Shown here: positions 1 through 8,484 of the stretch, piece after piece
Numbering within the stretch: the stretch's first letter is position 1
Layout of the letters: the number at the start of each line of letters is the position of its first letter
Assembly (NCBI GenBank): GCA_031292515.1
Contig: JARLGZ010000279.1
Location: 1 to 64,000 of the forward strand
Direction: 5' to 3'
Source of the DNA: Puia sp.
GTDB taxonomy: Bacteria; Bacteroidota; Bacteroidia; Chitinophagales; Chitinophagaceae
DNA length: 64,000 nucleotides
The notes under the pieces: generated by a model
What the model was told of the DNA's origin: nothing
Databases searched by the model: none
What the model saw: the letters and a program-made list of their open reading frames with translations, nothing else
Position numbers and translations under genes: made by a program

Positions 1-2217
1 GCTCGGCATATAGCTCATGTTGAAATTCGAATAGAAAGACCCCGTGTTCTGGTATTTGTTCACGACCCTGTCATAGAGACCATACTGGCTATAGGTATAG
101 CTTACGCCGACATTGGCCCGCAGGGCATGGTTAAAGGTATAGCCCGACCAGGTGCTCGTCGAATAGTCCTTCCTGTTGCTGATGTTTTCGTAGGTCGTCT
201 GCGTAATGCCATCAGACAGGAGGGTGGTCAACTGGCTGTAAATATCCTGTACCAGGTTATAACTCAGGCCATAGTTGATATAATATTTGCTGGTGCTTTT
301 CCCTACATAGAAGTCAAAATTGTGCGAGAGGGAAGGCATCAGGTTCGGATTACCAAACCGCAGGTTATAGGGATTCGAGTAGTCGATACTGGGGTTCATC
401 TCATTCAGGCCGGGTCTGTTGATCGTGCGACGATAAACCAGCGTGACGCTCCATTGGTTATCCCAGGTCTTGTTGATATTGGCAAACGGCAGCCAGTTCC
501 AGTAGTTATTATCTGTCTTCTTGCTCAGGTTATAAAGGTTGAACTGCACCTGGGTCCTGTTGATGGAGGTACCCGCCGTAAAATTCAGTCCCTTCGCGAT
601 CTGCTGGCGGATCGAGGCCCTGAATTGGGTCTTGGTCTGCAGGAAATCCAGATTGCTGCTCAACGGGTCGCTCACGACAAACTGGTTGTTCGGCTTGTCG
701 AGGAAACTGGTCGTCACCTTCACCAGGTTAGAGCTATAGTTATAATAGGATCCAAAAGAGAAAAAGGTCTTCTGATCGGCTCTCAGCGGCCTGTCATAGT
801 TGACACGGACCTCATACCCGCTTATCCAGCTATCGTTCTCCTGCCGCTGGGTGGAATCCTGCCCCGTAAACGTGTGGTCCGGGTTTAGATATTGCTGGTA
901 GAAATTGCGGCTGTTACCGTTGTATGAATAGCTATAGGAACCGATGGCCTCGAGTTGCTCCCCCGGAAGCTCACCCCTGTGCTTAAAGGTCAGGCTGCCA
1001 TTCGGATTGAAATTTTCCCCCTTGCTGCCCGTCGTCCGGTCGCTTAACTGGTAGATCGAGCCGAGCTGGTCGATGCTGGTATATTCCGTCACCGAATTGT
1101 TGTTAAATGCGTTCTGGTTCACCTGAAGCACCGTATTCAGCGAGTTGTTCTTGTCCAGGTCATAGTCCACGCTCAACCTTGCATTCGGACGGGTGTTCTT
1201 ATTCCTGTAGTTATTCGTGGTATTCAGATAGTCGGAAGAATCGGCATATATATTTTCCTGCTTGGACCAGCCATTGCCTTTGTACAGGTTCAGTCCCTCG
1301 CCGGCGCTGAAATTGACGGCGAGCTTCCGGTCGCGGTAGCTCAGGTTGGTATTGGCGCCGTACTCTCCGCGTGTTCCCCCGTAAAGATTCAGCCTGCCGC
1401 CCATCCCGATCTTGCCCTTTCTTGTCACGATGTTGATGACACCTCCATCTTCGTTGGCATATTGTGGGGGAGGGTTGGTCATGACCTCGATCTTTTCGAT
1501 CATATTTCCGGGCAGCGCATCCAGGAAGTCCTGCAATTGCTGGGCATTGAGGTTGACGGGTTTTTCGTCGATCAGGACGATCGGCGTTTTGCCGCGGACC
1601 GTAATATTTCCGTTGGCATCGGTTGTCACCAGGGGCACATTGCGCAGGAGCTCATTGGCGCTCGACCCGGCGCTCAGGGGAGATTCCGCGGCATTGAAGG
1701 TGATATTCCCGTTTTTGCTCTGGACCAGGGGTTTTTCCGCGTAGACGACTACGGCTTCCATTTCGGAACTTTTCTGGGCAAGTTTCAGATCATTGAGGCT
1801 GAAATCCGCACGATCGGCACGGACATTGATACTATCGATAGAGAGCGTATTGAATCCGACCGCGGTAATCTGCAGCCGGTAAATTCCATAAGCCAGGTTA
1901 TTGAACGCGAAGCCGCCGTTGGCATTTGTAGCCGAACTCTGTCCGAGGGAGGGATCCGACAGACAAATCAGCGAAACGGTCGCCTCAGGAACAGCTTTTC
2001 CGGAAGACTCTTCCAGTATATTGCCGGCAACCACACCGATACCCGTTTTCTGGGCTTTGGCGGCAAGGTTGAAAGACAATAGGGCAAGAGAAAATAACAG
2101 AAAGCGACTGATCCTAAATGGCCGGGATCCTGATAATTCGGGGTGCTGGATTTGGGTAGGGGTACTTTTTGGAAAAAACGGGGTTCCTGACATATCCACC
2201 TTGACAATTAACTTCAT
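1..2217 (-). CDS. TonB-dependent receptor / outer-membrane beta-barrel protein, 3' part missing
   Basis: The minus strand is open from an ATG at 2215-2217 to the window edge (739 codons, no stop), so the C-terminal part is missing. After a basic N-terminus comes a hydrophobic signal segment at about residues 33-52, ending near AKAQ. A carboxypeptidase-regulatory-like beta-sandwich follows (about 58-140), then a plug-like region (about 150-260) with NELLRNVPLV and a VLIDEKPVNL stretch, then the start of an aromatic-rich barrel. The order matches the OMP_b-brl_3 group of Bacteroidota TonB-type receptors. These import a ligand or shape the outer membrane, but the substrate cannot be predicted. 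The start is supported by a -7 promoter element four bases upstream, giving a leaderless mRNA. No SusD-like partner lies on this side. Confidence 0.85.
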   Translation of the reverse strand, partial: MKLIVKVDMSGTPFFPKSTPTQIQHPELSGSRPFRISRFLLFSLALLSFNLAAKAQKTGIGVVAGNILEESSGKAVPEATVSLICLSDPSLGQSSATNANGGFAFNNLAYGIYRLQITAVGFNTLSIDSINVRADRADFSLNDLKLAQKSSEMEAVVVYAEKPLVQSKNGNITFNAAESPLSAGSSANELLRNVPLVTTDANGNITVRGKTPIVLIDEKPVNLNAQQLQDFLDALPGNMIEKIEVMTNPPPQYANEDGGVINIVTRKGKIGMGGRLNLYGGTRGEYGANTNLSYRDRKLAVNFSAGEGLNLYKGNGWSKQENIYADSSDYLNTTNNYRNKNTRPNARLSVDYDLDKNNSLNTVLQVNQNAFNNNSVTEYTSIDQLGSIYQLSDRTTGSKGENFNPNGSLTFKHRGELPGEQLEAIGSYSYSYNGNSRNFYQQYLNPDHTFTGQDSTQRQENDSWISGYEVRVNYDRPLRADQKTFFSFGSYYNYSSNLVKVTTSFLDKPNNQFVVSDPLSSNLDFLQTKTQFRASIRQQIAKGLNFTAGTSINRTQVQFNLYNLSKKTDNNYWNWLPFANINKTWDNQWSVTLVYRRTINRPGLNEMNPSIDYSNPYNLRFGNPNLMPSLSHNFDFYVGKSTSKYYINYGLSYNLVQDIYSQLTTLLSDGITQTTYENISNRKDYSTSTWSGYTFNHALRANVGVSYTYSQYGLYDRVVNKYQNTGSFYSNFNMSYMPS

Positions 2218-2221
2218 AGCG

Positions 2222-2229
2222 CAAAAATA
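2222..2229 (-). promoter_or_regulatory. -7 promoter element (TATTTTTG) of the receptor gene
   Basis: The minus strand reads TATTTTTG, an exact match to the Bacteroidota sigma-A -7 consensus TAnnTTTG. Its final G is followed by four bases and then the ATG at 2217, so transcription would start at or next to the start codon. Confidence 0.6.
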
Positions 2230-2316
2230 TCTTTCAGATCTAATTTTTCAAATGTGTAAAGGGAGGAACGGTATAAAAATACTGTTTAGGGGAGCCGCTT
2301 TTACATTTGTTTAACG

Positions 2317-2374
2317 TTTTAGCTGATTTTAGCTCGCTCATTCATTTTTTTTAGCTGATTTTTAGCATCGCTCA
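2317..2374. repeat. Two imperfect direct repeats of about 24 bp
   Basis: Copies at 2317-2340 and 2349-2374 share TTTTAGCTGATTTT followed by AGC and CGCTCA, separated by a short T-rich spacer. They lie between two divergent promoters, so they could be regulator sites or a small slippage duplication. Function unknown. Confidence 0.55.
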
Positions 2375-2488
2375 AACTCGCACATCGTTCGCCCGGGTAT
2401 CGTTCCTTTGCCCGGCTCCCTTTCCGTTTTGCAGGCCTCCTTTACCCCTCTTTCCCGGCAGGAACGGTTTTCCCGTCGAAAAATTCAC

Positions 2489-2496
2489 TACATTTG
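2489..2496 (+). promoter_or_regulatory. -7 promoter element (TACATTTG) for tig
   Basis: TACATTTG followed by CACCCC is a typical Bacteroidota -7 box and start region. It predicts transcription from about 2502 and a leader of about 35 nt before the tig ATG at 2538. Confidence 0.65.
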
Positions 2497-2537
2497 CACC
2501 CCAATTTAAAGTTCCAAACAATATTTAAGCATATACT

Positions 2538-3917
2538 ATGGCTACAGTAACGAGGGAGAATATCGGCCTGTTGAATGACAGGATCACCGTTAAGGTTGCA
2601 AGGACCGATTATCTTACATCTTTTGAAAAGGCACTGAAAAATTATGGCAAACAGGCCAATATCCCGGGTTTCCGGAAGGGCATGGTTCCGGCCGGACTGA
2701 TAAAAAAAATGTACGGCAATTCGGTGCTGACCGATGAAGTGTTACGAACGGTAGAAAAAGAACTGACGGGGTATATGACCGCCGAAAAGCTGGAGATCTT
2801 TGCCCAGCCGCTCCCCCTTCCTGAAAATGACGCAAGGAATATCGACGCGAATAAACCAGAGGATTATTCTTTCGCCTTCGAAGTCGGTCTTAAACCGGAA
2901 TTCAAGCTCCCTGAACTCGGCAAGGCCAGCCTGACACGTAATAAGGTGGAAGTTACCCCCGAAATGATCGACGAAGAGATCGAGCGCCTGCAGGTACGCA
3001 ACGGCAATATGACTGAACCCGAAACTGTCACCGGCGACGAAAACGTCCTCAACGTGACCTTCACGGAGACCAATGCCGCGGGCGAGCCCGTGGAAGGAGG
3101 CATCAGCAAAGACAATTCATTGCTGGTAAAATACTTTAACGAAGCCACCCGCCCGAAATGGATCGGGTTGAAAAAGGACGATTCCCTGGTGCTCCGTATT
3201 TCGGATTCCTTTGATGAGAAAGAAAGAGAATTCATACTCAGCGATCTTGGCCTCTCCAAAGAGAGCGCCGTCGATGCCGGTAAATATTTTAAGGTAGCTC
3301 TCACAAAAATCGGATTGGTTGAAAAACCGGCCCTTGACGAAACCTTCTTCAAAACGGTGTATCCTGCCAAAGAAATAAAGACGGAATCCGAATTCCGGGA
3401 CGCGGTAAAACAAGAGATCCAGGCCTACTGGGACGGCCAGAGCAGCAATCAGCTCCAGCATTCCCTGTATCATGTGCTGCTGGACCAGACGGCCATCGAA
3501 TTCCCTGACCTGTTCCTGAAACGCTGGCTCCAAACCGGCGGCGAACAACCTAAAAGCCAGGAAGAAGTGGAAAACGAATTCCCATCTTTTGTCAGCCAAC
3601 TGAAATGGACCCTGATCATCGATAAGATCGTCCGGGAAAATAATATCGAAGTCGGCCCCGACGATATCCGCGAATTCGCCAAACAACAACTCTTCGGATA
3701 TATGGGCATGAACGCGGGCGCCGAAGAACAGCCCTGGATCGGGGACTATGTGAACCGTATGATGCAGGACCGCAAGTTTGTCGAAGATTCCATGCACCGC
3801 ATCCAGTCCGAAAAGGTATTCAAGTGGGCCGAAACACAGGTAAATGCCACAGAAGTGCCCGTCAGTCGTGAAAACTTCCTGAAGGAACAACAGGAACATG
3901 AACATCACCATCATTAG
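2538..3917 (+). CDS. tig: Trigger factor, ribosome-associated chaperone
   Basis: A 459-residue trigger factor, a peptidyl-prolyl isomerase and chaperone that binds at the ribosomal exit tunnel and shields nascent chains. The N-terminal ribosome-binding domain (about 1-115) carries the signature loop GFRKGMVP (FRKG at about 46-49), the usual FRxGKxP loop with one changed residue. A degenerate PPIase-like domain follows (about 150-245), then a long helical C-terminal domain rich in Q, E and W. The protein ends in a natural histidine tail (HEHHHH). The length is normal for Bacteroidota. It lies just upstream of clpP1, clpP2 and clpX, the usual tig-clpPX arrangement, but a terminator-like hairpin follows it, so the clp genes may be transcribed separately. 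Confidence 0.96.
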   Translation: MATVTRENIGLLNDRITVKVARTDYLTSFEKALKNYGKQANIPGFRKGMVPAGLIKKMYGNSVLTDEVLRTVEKELTGYMTAEKLEIFAQPLPLPENDARNIDANKPEDYSFAFEVGLKPEFKLPELGKASLTRNKVEVTPEMIDEEIERLQVRNGNMTEPETVTGDENVLNVTFTETNAAGEPVEGGISKDNSLLVKYFNEATRPKWIGLKKDDSLVLRISDSFDEKEREFILSDLGLSKESAVDAGKYFKVALTKIGLVEKPALDETFFKTVYPAKEIKTESEFRDAVKQEIQAYWDGQSSNQLQHSLYHVLLDQTAIEFPDLFLKRWLQTGGEQPKSQEEVENEFPSFVSQLKWTLIIDKIVRENNIEVGPDDIREFAKQQLFGYMGMNAGAEEQPWIGDYVNRMMQDRKFVEDSMHRIQSEKVFKWAETQVNATEVPVSRENFLKEQQEHEHHHH

Positions 3918-3946
3918 CCGATAGTTTTAAGAAATACTTTTTATGG

Positions 3947-3978
3947 ATCCCGGTCGTGAAAATGGCCGGGATTTTTTG
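3947..3978 (+). terminator. Intrinsic terminator after tig
   Basis: ATCCCGG (3947-3953) and CCGGGAT (3966-3972) form a 7-bp GC-rich stem with a 12-nt loop, followed directly by a run of six T. It sits 30 bp after the tig stop codon. Confidence 0.75.
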
Positions 3979-4146
3979 TGTTTTGTCGAAAATTGACGGC
4001 TAAACACGTCTATTGTCTATTGTTTTCTGCAACTCTGTCAGTTTTTTGGCAGTTTGAAAGTTTGGACGGAGATTTGAAAGACAGTTTCTTCGCATGAAAA
4101 CCAAGGAATTGATAACTGGCAATAAAAAAATTGAAAATTATAAACT

Positions 4147-4851
4147 ATGATCCCAGCAAATGAATTCGAAAAGTACGCCGTGAAACACCGTGGCATTTCC
4201 AGCAATACTTTACATGACTACAACAGATATGTCAACCGGTACGATGTTACCAACCTGACCCCCAATATCATTGAAGAACGTCCGATGAATGTGGCCGTCA
4301 TGGACGTGTACAGCCGTCTCATGATGGACCGTATCATCTTCCTGGGCTATCCCATCAACGATGAAGTGGCCAATATCGTCACCGCCCAGCTCCTGTTCCT
4401 GGACAGCACCGACCGCCACCGGGACATACAGATGTATATCAATTGCCCCGGCGGAAGCGTATACTCCGGTCTCGGGGTCTATGATACCATGCAATATGTG
4501 ACGCCGGATGTTTCGACCATCTGCATCGGCATGGCTGCCTCGATGGGACAGGTCCTGATGTGCGCGGGCACAAAGGGCAAGCGTACCGCCCTAAAACACG
4601 GACGCATCATGATGCACCAGCCCAGCGGCTCCATAGGCGGACAGGCCACCGATATAGAAATCACCGTCAACGAGATCAAAAAACTCAGAAAAGAGCTTTA
4701 TGAGATCACCGCCTTTCACACGGGCAAAACGGCGAAACAAATCGAAAAGGACAGCGACCGCGACTATTGGCTCACGGCAGAAGAAGCAAAAGAATACGGT
4801 CTCGTGGACGAAGTGCTGCTCCTGAATCCCAGAAAAGAGAAACAGGACTAA
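4147..4851 (+). CDS. clpP: ATP-dependent Clp protease proteolytic subunit, ClpP1
   Basis: A 234-residue ClpP serine peptidase, the proteolytic chamber that degrades substrates unfolded by ClpX. The catalytic triad is complete: Ser132 in GMAASMGQ, His157 in MMHQPS and Asp206 in DSDRDYW. The N-terminus is about 35-40 residues longer than standard ClpP, with a polar leader (MIPANEFEKY...) that may be a propeptide or an axial-loop extension. A second ClpP gene follows about 80 bp downstream and clpX after that. Two intact paralogues in one locus suggest a mixed ClpP1/ClpP2 barrel, which is an inference. No exact -7 element was found between the tig terminator and this start. Confidence 0.96.
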   Translation: MIPANEFEKYAVKHRGISSNTLHDYNRYVNRYDVTNLTPNIIEERPMNVAVMDVYSRLMMDRIIFLGYPINDEVANIVTAQLLFLDSTDRHRDIQMYINCPGGSVYSGLGVYDTMQYVTPDVSTICIGMAASMGQVLMCAGTKGKRTALKHGRIMMHQPSGSIGGQATDIEITVNEIKKLRKELYEITAFHTGKTAKQIEKDSDRDYWLTAEEAKEYGLVDEVLLLNPRKEKQD

Positions 4852-4877
4852 TCGCCTGAGACTCCTCATGCTGGTTT

Positions 4878-4908
4878 CACTCACTACTCACCACCGACTG
4901 CTCACTAT
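4878..4908. repeat. Heptanucleotide repeat, copy A
   Basis: On the minus strand this reads as degenerate 7-nt units (TAGTGAG, CAGTCGG, TGGTGAG, TAGTGAG). The same pattern recurs at about 22871-22919, 30333-30353 and 41971-42002. It fills the space between clpP1 and clpP2. It could also be read as a 22-residue N-terminal extension of ClpP2, which is unlikely to be translated. Confidence 0.7.
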
Positions 4909-4933
4909 TTTATCATTAAAAATACCGTTGACA

Positions 4934-5572
4934 ATGAATCACTCAAAATACATGCTGAAACCCTTTAGAAACGATGATGAACCCGATGAACAGGAGCCAA
5001 AGGAAGACAAGGCCCCTGAGATGGGAATCCTGGGTAAAAAAATGGAAAAATACTTCTTCGAAAACAGGAGTGTGTATCTCTGGGGCGCGGTCGAGGACCG
5101 TTCGGCAAAAGACATCGTTACGAAGCTTCTTCTGCTGGATGCCGACAAGCCCGGAGAAGAAATCAAGTTCTATATCAACAGCCCCGGAGGCGTGGTCACC
5201 AGCGGCATGGTGATCTATGACACCATGAAGATGCTAAAAAGCCCGGTGAGCACCATTTGTATGGGCCTGGCGGCTTCGATGGGCTCTATCCTCCTTAGCG
5301 GCGGGACAAAAGGCAAAAGAGCTATTTTCCCACACGGCGAAGTGATGATTCACCAGCCCAGTCTCGGTGGCTATATGCAGGGAGTAAGCGTAGACCTGGA
5401 AATACAGGCAAAGCAGACCAAAAGAGTCAAGGAAGTCAGCGCGAGAATCCTGGCGGAAAATTGCGGTAAGAAATTTGAGCAGATCCTCAAAGACTTTGAC
5501 AGGGACTACTGGATGGACGCCAAGGATTCCCTGGAATACGGGATCGTGGATAAAATCATCGACAAATTATAG
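4934..5572 (+). CDS. clpP: ATP-dependent Clp protease proteolytic subunit, ClpP2
   Basis: A second ClpP, 212 residues from the ATG at 4934. An in-frame ATG at 4868 would add 22 residues encoded by repeat DNA (copy A) and is rejected. Ser115 (LAASMGS), His140 (MIHQPS) and Asp191 (DFDRDYW) form an intact triad. The N-terminus is acidic and charged (about residues 13-26), unlike that of ClpP1, so the two subunits probably present different axial surfaces to the unfoldase. It is closer to standard ClpP than the upstream paralogue. It lies between clpP1 and clpX and is followed by a strong terminator. Confidence 0.95.
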   Translation: MNHSKYMLKPFRNDDEPDEQEPKEDKAPEMGILGKKMEKYFFENRSVYLWGAVEDRSAKDIVTKLLLLDADKPGEEIKFYINSPGGVVTSGMVIYDTMKMLKSPVSTICMGLAASMGSILLSGGTKGKRAIFPHGEVMIHQPSLGGYMQGVSVDLEIQAKQTKRVKEVSARILAENCGKKFEQILKDFDRDYWMDAKDSLEYGIVDKIIDKL

Positions 5573-5637
5573 GATAAATTTTGCATTTATCCATAAGTCA
5601 TTGACTGACAGTATCTGTTAGTAAGATTAAAATTACG

Positions 5638-5662
5638 CCATCCCGGTCCCCGGGATGGTTTT
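5638..5662 (+). terminator. Intrinsic terminator after clpP2
   Basis: CCATCCCGG (5638-5646) and CCGGGATGG (5650-5658) form a perfect 9-bp stem with a 3-nt loop, followed by TTTTCT. It separates the clpP pair from clpX, which has its own promoter. Confidence 0.85.
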
Positions 5663-5688
5663 CTACTGGGATAATCCAATAAGTTGGA

Positions 5689-5696
5689 TAACTTTG
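5689..5696 (+). promoter_or_regulatory. -7 promoter element (TAACTTTG) for clpX
   Basis: An exact TAnnTTTG match 27 bp after the clpP2 terminator and 53 bp before the clpX ATG, indicating independent transcription of clpX. Confidence 0.65.
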
Positions 5697-5749
5697 TGGT
5701 CTGGCCCTACGCCAACTTTTGGCGATAAAAAGATTAGTAAAGCGTATTT

Positions 5750-6985
5750 ATGGCAAAAAACACCTTGCATTGTTCATTCTGCGGGCGCAACCGGGATGAA
5801 GTAAAAATTTTGATCGCGGGACAAGAAGGACATATCTGCGAAAATTGCGTAGAGCATGCCCAGGAGATTATCCAGCAGGAGCTGATGATCCGTGAAGACA
5901 GTCCAAGCGGCGCTCAATTCAAGCTCACCGTAAAAAAACCCATTGAAATAAAGAGGTTCCTCGATGAATATGTCATTGCACAGGAAGATGCCAAAAAAGT
6001 ATTGGCAGTCGCCGTGTACAATCACTATAAACGTCTTCAGCAGAAAGTAGCGGAAAACGAAGTCGAAATTGAAAAAAGCAATATCATCATGGTGGGAGAG
6101 ACCGGAACAGGCAAGACCCTGTTGGCTAAGACCATCGCCAAATTGCTGAATGTACCCTTCGCAATCGTCGACGCCACCGTCTTTACCGAGGCCGGGTATG
6201 TGGGAGAGGATGTAGAAAGCATCCTCACCCGACTCCTCCAGGTCTGCAATTATGACGTGGCGGCCGCCGAAAGGGGCATCGTCTATATCGATGAAATCGA
6301 CAAAATAGCCCGCAAGGGAGACAATCCGTCCATTACCCGGGACGTCAGCGGGGAAGGTGTTCAACAGGGCCTGCTGAAACTCCTGGAAGGAACCGATGTA
6401 TTGGTACCCCCGCAGGGAGGACGTAAACATCCGGAGCAGAAGCTGATAAAGATCAACACCCAGAATATCCTCTTCATCTGCGGAGGCGCTTTCGACGGAG
6501 TAGACAAGATCATTGCCCGCCGGATTAATACCAATGCCATCGGCTTTAATGTCAATAAAGAACAACAGGAAAACGCAAAGAAGAACTTATTGCAATTCGT
6601 CAATGCACCGGACCTCAAATCTTTCGGCCTGATACCCGAACTCCTGGGCCGTCTGCCGGTGGTTACCCACCTGGCGCCCCTCGACAGGCCGACCCTGTTC
6701 TCCATTCTTTCCGAGCCTAAGAACTCCCTGATACGTCAATATAAAAGGCTGTTCGAACTCGAGGGCATCCAACTTACGATCGACACCGACGTACTCGAAT
6801 TCATGGTTGAAAAAGCCATTGAATACAAACTGGGCGCCCGCGGTCTGCGCAGCATCTGCGAGAGCATCCTGACCGATGCCATGTTCGAGCTCCCCTCTAC
6901 CCGGGAGACCAGCTTTCACCTCGACCTGGAATATGCAAAAAAGAAATTCGACAAGAGTAAGATGAGCCTTTTAAAAGTCGCCTAA
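5750..6985 (+). CDS. clpX: ATP-dependent Clp protease ATP-binding subunit ClpX
   Basis: A 411-residue AAA+ unfoldase that recognises, unfolds and threads substrates into ClpP. The N-terminal zinc-binding domain has Cys8, Cys11, Cys30 and Cys33 (CSFC and CENC). The AAA+ core shows Walker A GETGTGKT (116-123), Walker B IVYIDEID (177-184) and sensor-2 GARGLR (362-367). The ClpP-docking IGF tripeptide is present at about 264-266 (TNAIGFNV), so it can dock onto ClpP. Length and domain order are standard. It is the third gene of the tig-clp block but has its own promoter and a terminator upstream. Confidence 0.97.
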   Translation: MAKNTLHCSFCGRNRDEVKILIAGQEGHICENCVEHAQEIIQQELMIREDSPSGAQFKLTVKKPIEIKRFLDEYVIAQEDAKKVLAVAVYNHYKRLQQKVAENEVEIEKSNIIMVGETGTGKTLLAKTIAKLLNVPFAIVDATVFTEAGYVGEDVESILTRLLQVCNYDVAAAERGIVYIDEIDKIARKGDNPSITRDVSGEGVQQGLLKLLEGTDVLVPPQGGRKHPEQKLIKINTQNILFICGGAFDGVDKIIARRINTNAIGFNVNKEQQENAKKNLLQFVNAPDLKSFGLIPELLGRLPVVTHLAPLDRPTLFSILSEPKNSLIRQYKRLFELEGIQLTIDTDVLEFMVEKAIEYKLGARGLRSICESILTDAMFELPSTRETSFHLDLEYAKKKFDKSKMSLLKVA

Positions 6986-7035
6986 ACGGGAAGCGCTCAT
7001 TTTGCGACTAAGCCCGAAAAATTCAAATAAGATTC

Positions 7036-7209
7036 ATGCAGGAGTTAATCGATCTGATGAAGGCCGAAGGACTGACCGAACAGCAGGCATATATTGCGAT
7101 CGAAGTGATCAGGAAATTTGCAAAAGACAAATTCCCCATCTTCGGTGGCGCCATCGATAAGTTATTCGACAAATACGGCACAAAGCCTGAGGACGATTTT
7201 ATGCCTTAA
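7036..7209 (+). CDS. Small hypothetical protein, 57 residues
   Basis: An ATG at 7036 opens a 57-codon frame starting MQELIDLMKAEGL and ending DDFMP. The composition is that of a soluble, mostly helical, charged protein: a helix with TEQQAYIAIEVIRKFAKD, a FGGAID turn and an acidic end. It lies 50 bp after clpX, possibly in the same transcript, and its last 11 bases overlap the end of the convergent acyl-CoA dehydrogenase gene. I do not recognise a named family. Codon composition is like its neighbours, which argues for a real gene. Confidence 0.6.
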   Translation: MQELIDLMKAEGLTEQQAYIAIEVIRKFAKDKFPIFGGAIDKLFDKYGTKPEDDFMP

Positions 7210-8341
7210 GGACTTCCCTTGCAATCACCACCTTCTGGATCTCGGAAGTCCCTTCACCGATCGTGCAAAGTTTGCTGTCCCGGTAGAACTTCTCGACCGG
7301 GAAATCCTTGGTGTATCCATACCCTCCGAAGATCTGCACGGCTTCCGTAGCGGTCCTTACAGCGGTTTCGCTCGCATAATATTTTGCCATGGCCGCCTGT
7401 TTGGTCACAGAAAGCCCTTTGTTTTTCAGATCGGCAGCCTGCAGGGTCAGCAACTCAGCAGCGGCAATCTCCGTCGCCATGTCAGCCAGCTTAAAAGAGA
7501 TACCCTGAAAATGAGAAATGGGCTGATCGAACTGCTGTCTCTCCTTGGAATATTGCAAAGCAGCCTGCAAAGCCCCTTTTGCTATCCCGAGCGACAGCGC
7601 CGCAATCGAAATTCGTCCCCCATCCAATATCTTGAGCGATTGCCTGAACCCGCCACCAACCTCACCCAATCTTGCCGAATCGGGAATACGGCAATTGTCA
7701 AAGATCATCTCCGCCGTCTCACTGGCACGCATACCGAGCTTATTCTCCTTCTTACCACCGCTGAAACCCTTTATCCCTCTTTCCACCACAAAAGCCGTCG
7801 CGTTATCCTTAGCCCTGGGCTCACCCGTGCGGGCAATGACCACCGCAATGTCTCCGCTCCTTCCATGCGTAATCCAGCACTTGGTGCCGTTGAGCACCCA
7901 TTCATCCCCTTCCCGCACAGCCACACATCGCATATTCCCGGCGTCGCTGCCTGTGCCCGCCTCTGTCAGCCCCCAGGCGCCAAGCCACCGACCGCTCGCC
8001 AGGCCGGGCAGGTATTTTTTCTTTTGTACTTCGTTGCCAAAAGCCAGGATATGACCCGTACAAAGCGAATTGTGCGCCGCCAGGCTCAGACCAATGGAAC
8101 CACATACCTGGGCAACCTCCCGGATAATGGCAACATATTCGATATAGGACAGACCCGCCCCTCCATATTCTTCGGGCACCATTACGCCCATCAGACCCAG
8201 TTTACCCATTTCGGCAAAGAGCTCCCGGGGAAATTGCTGGCTCTCATCCCACTCCATTACATGGGGCCTGATCGATTGTGACACGAAATCACGGGTCGTA
8301 CGCGCTACCTGCTCCGTCAGCTCTGCTACTGTAAAATCCAT
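7199..8341 (-). CDS. Acyl-CoA dehydrogenase
   Basis: A 380-residue FAD flavoprotein of the short-chain/branched-chain acyl-CoA dehydrogenase family, which introduces the alpha-beta double bond into acyl-CoA and passes electrons to ETF. The helical N-terminal domain is followed by the flavin-binding middle domain (LTEAGTGSDAG at about 120-135, WITHG at about 155) and a helical C-terminal domain with FGGYGYTKDFPVEK. The catalytic base is probably the Glu in IGEGTSEIQ near the C-terminus. Chain-length specificity cannot be read from sequence. The start is the ATG at 8339-8341. The gene is monocistronic and its leader contains a terminator-like hairpin and, further up, a palindrome. Confidence 0.94.
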   Translation of the reverse strand: MDFTVAELTEQVARTTRDFVSQSIRPHVMEWDESQQFPRELFAEMGKLGLMGVMVPEEYGGAGLSYIEYVAIIREVAQVCGSIGLSLAAHNSLCTGHILAFGNEVQKKKYLPGLASGRWLGAWGLTEAGTGSDAGNMRCVAVREGDEWVLNGTKCWITHGRSGDIAVVIARTGEPRAKDNATAFVVERGIKGFSGGKKENKLGMRASETAEMIFDNCRIPDSARLGEVGGGFRQSLKILDGGRISIAALSLGIAKGALQAALQYSKERQQFDQPISHFQGISFKLADMATEIAAAELLTLQAADLKNKGLSVTKQAAMAKYYASETAVRTATEAVQIFGGYGYTKDFPVEKFYRDSKLCTIGEGTSEIQKVVIAREVLKA

Positions 8342-8356
8342 ATTCAGATAAATTTT

Positions 8357-8399
8357 TTAAAAAAAGAACCAGGCAACAACCTTAAAGGCCATTGCCTGG
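8357..8399 (-). promoter_or_regulatory. Candidate attenuator: hairpin, T-tract and 11-codon mini-ORF before the acyl-CoA dehydrogenase
   Basis: On the minus strand an 8-bp perfect stem (CCAGGCAA at 8369-8376 with TTGCCTGG at 8392-8399, 15-nt loop) is followed by TTCTTTTTTT. This looks like an intrinsic terminator but lies upstream of the gene, and no minus-strand gene precedes it. An ATG at 8392 starts the frame MAFKVVAWFFF, ending at 8357, 15 bp before the dehydrogenase start. The Phe codons come from the T-tract, so translation of the frame is uncertain. Confidence 0.4.
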
Positions 8400-8484
8400 C
8401 AACACTTGGCAAACAATCATTATTGGCGTAAAGCGGTCAGGTATAAACCCATCGCTGTCGCAAGTTAATCAATCTTTTTGTAAA

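Larger units (their letters stand above)
2218..2537. other. 320-bp intergenic region between divergent genes
   Basis: No coding frame is supported here. The stretch holds the receptor promoter (2222-2229), an imperfect direct repeat (2317-2374), a second plus-strand TACATTTG at 2302-2309 of unclear use, a C/T-rich stretch, and the tig promoter (2489-2496). Confidence 0.6.

Noticed and set aside
127-888. A 253-codon open frame on the plus strand
   Set aside because: It is antisense to the outer-membrane receptor gene, which has a signal peptide, domain motifs and a promoter; the plus-strand product has no recognisable motif.
2302-2309. Plus-strand TACATTTG as a second tig promoter
   Set aside because: It is more than 220 bp from the tig start, and a better-placed element exists at 2489-2496; kept only as a note.
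2218-2537. tRNA or small RNA gene in the larger intergenic gaps (also 3918-4146, 8342-8678, 54870-55121)
   Set aside because: No cloverleaf, TTCRA-type T-loop motif or CCA end was seen; a covariance-model scan would be the decisive test.
3897-3917. His-rich end of trigger factor resembling an engineered tag
   Set aside because: It is an irregular HEHHHH tail in a natural gene context with no vector sequence.
7118-8281. A 387-codon plus-strand frame
   Set aside because: It is a shadow of the acyl-CoA dehydrogenase on the other strand; the dehydrogenase has all family motifs and this frame none.
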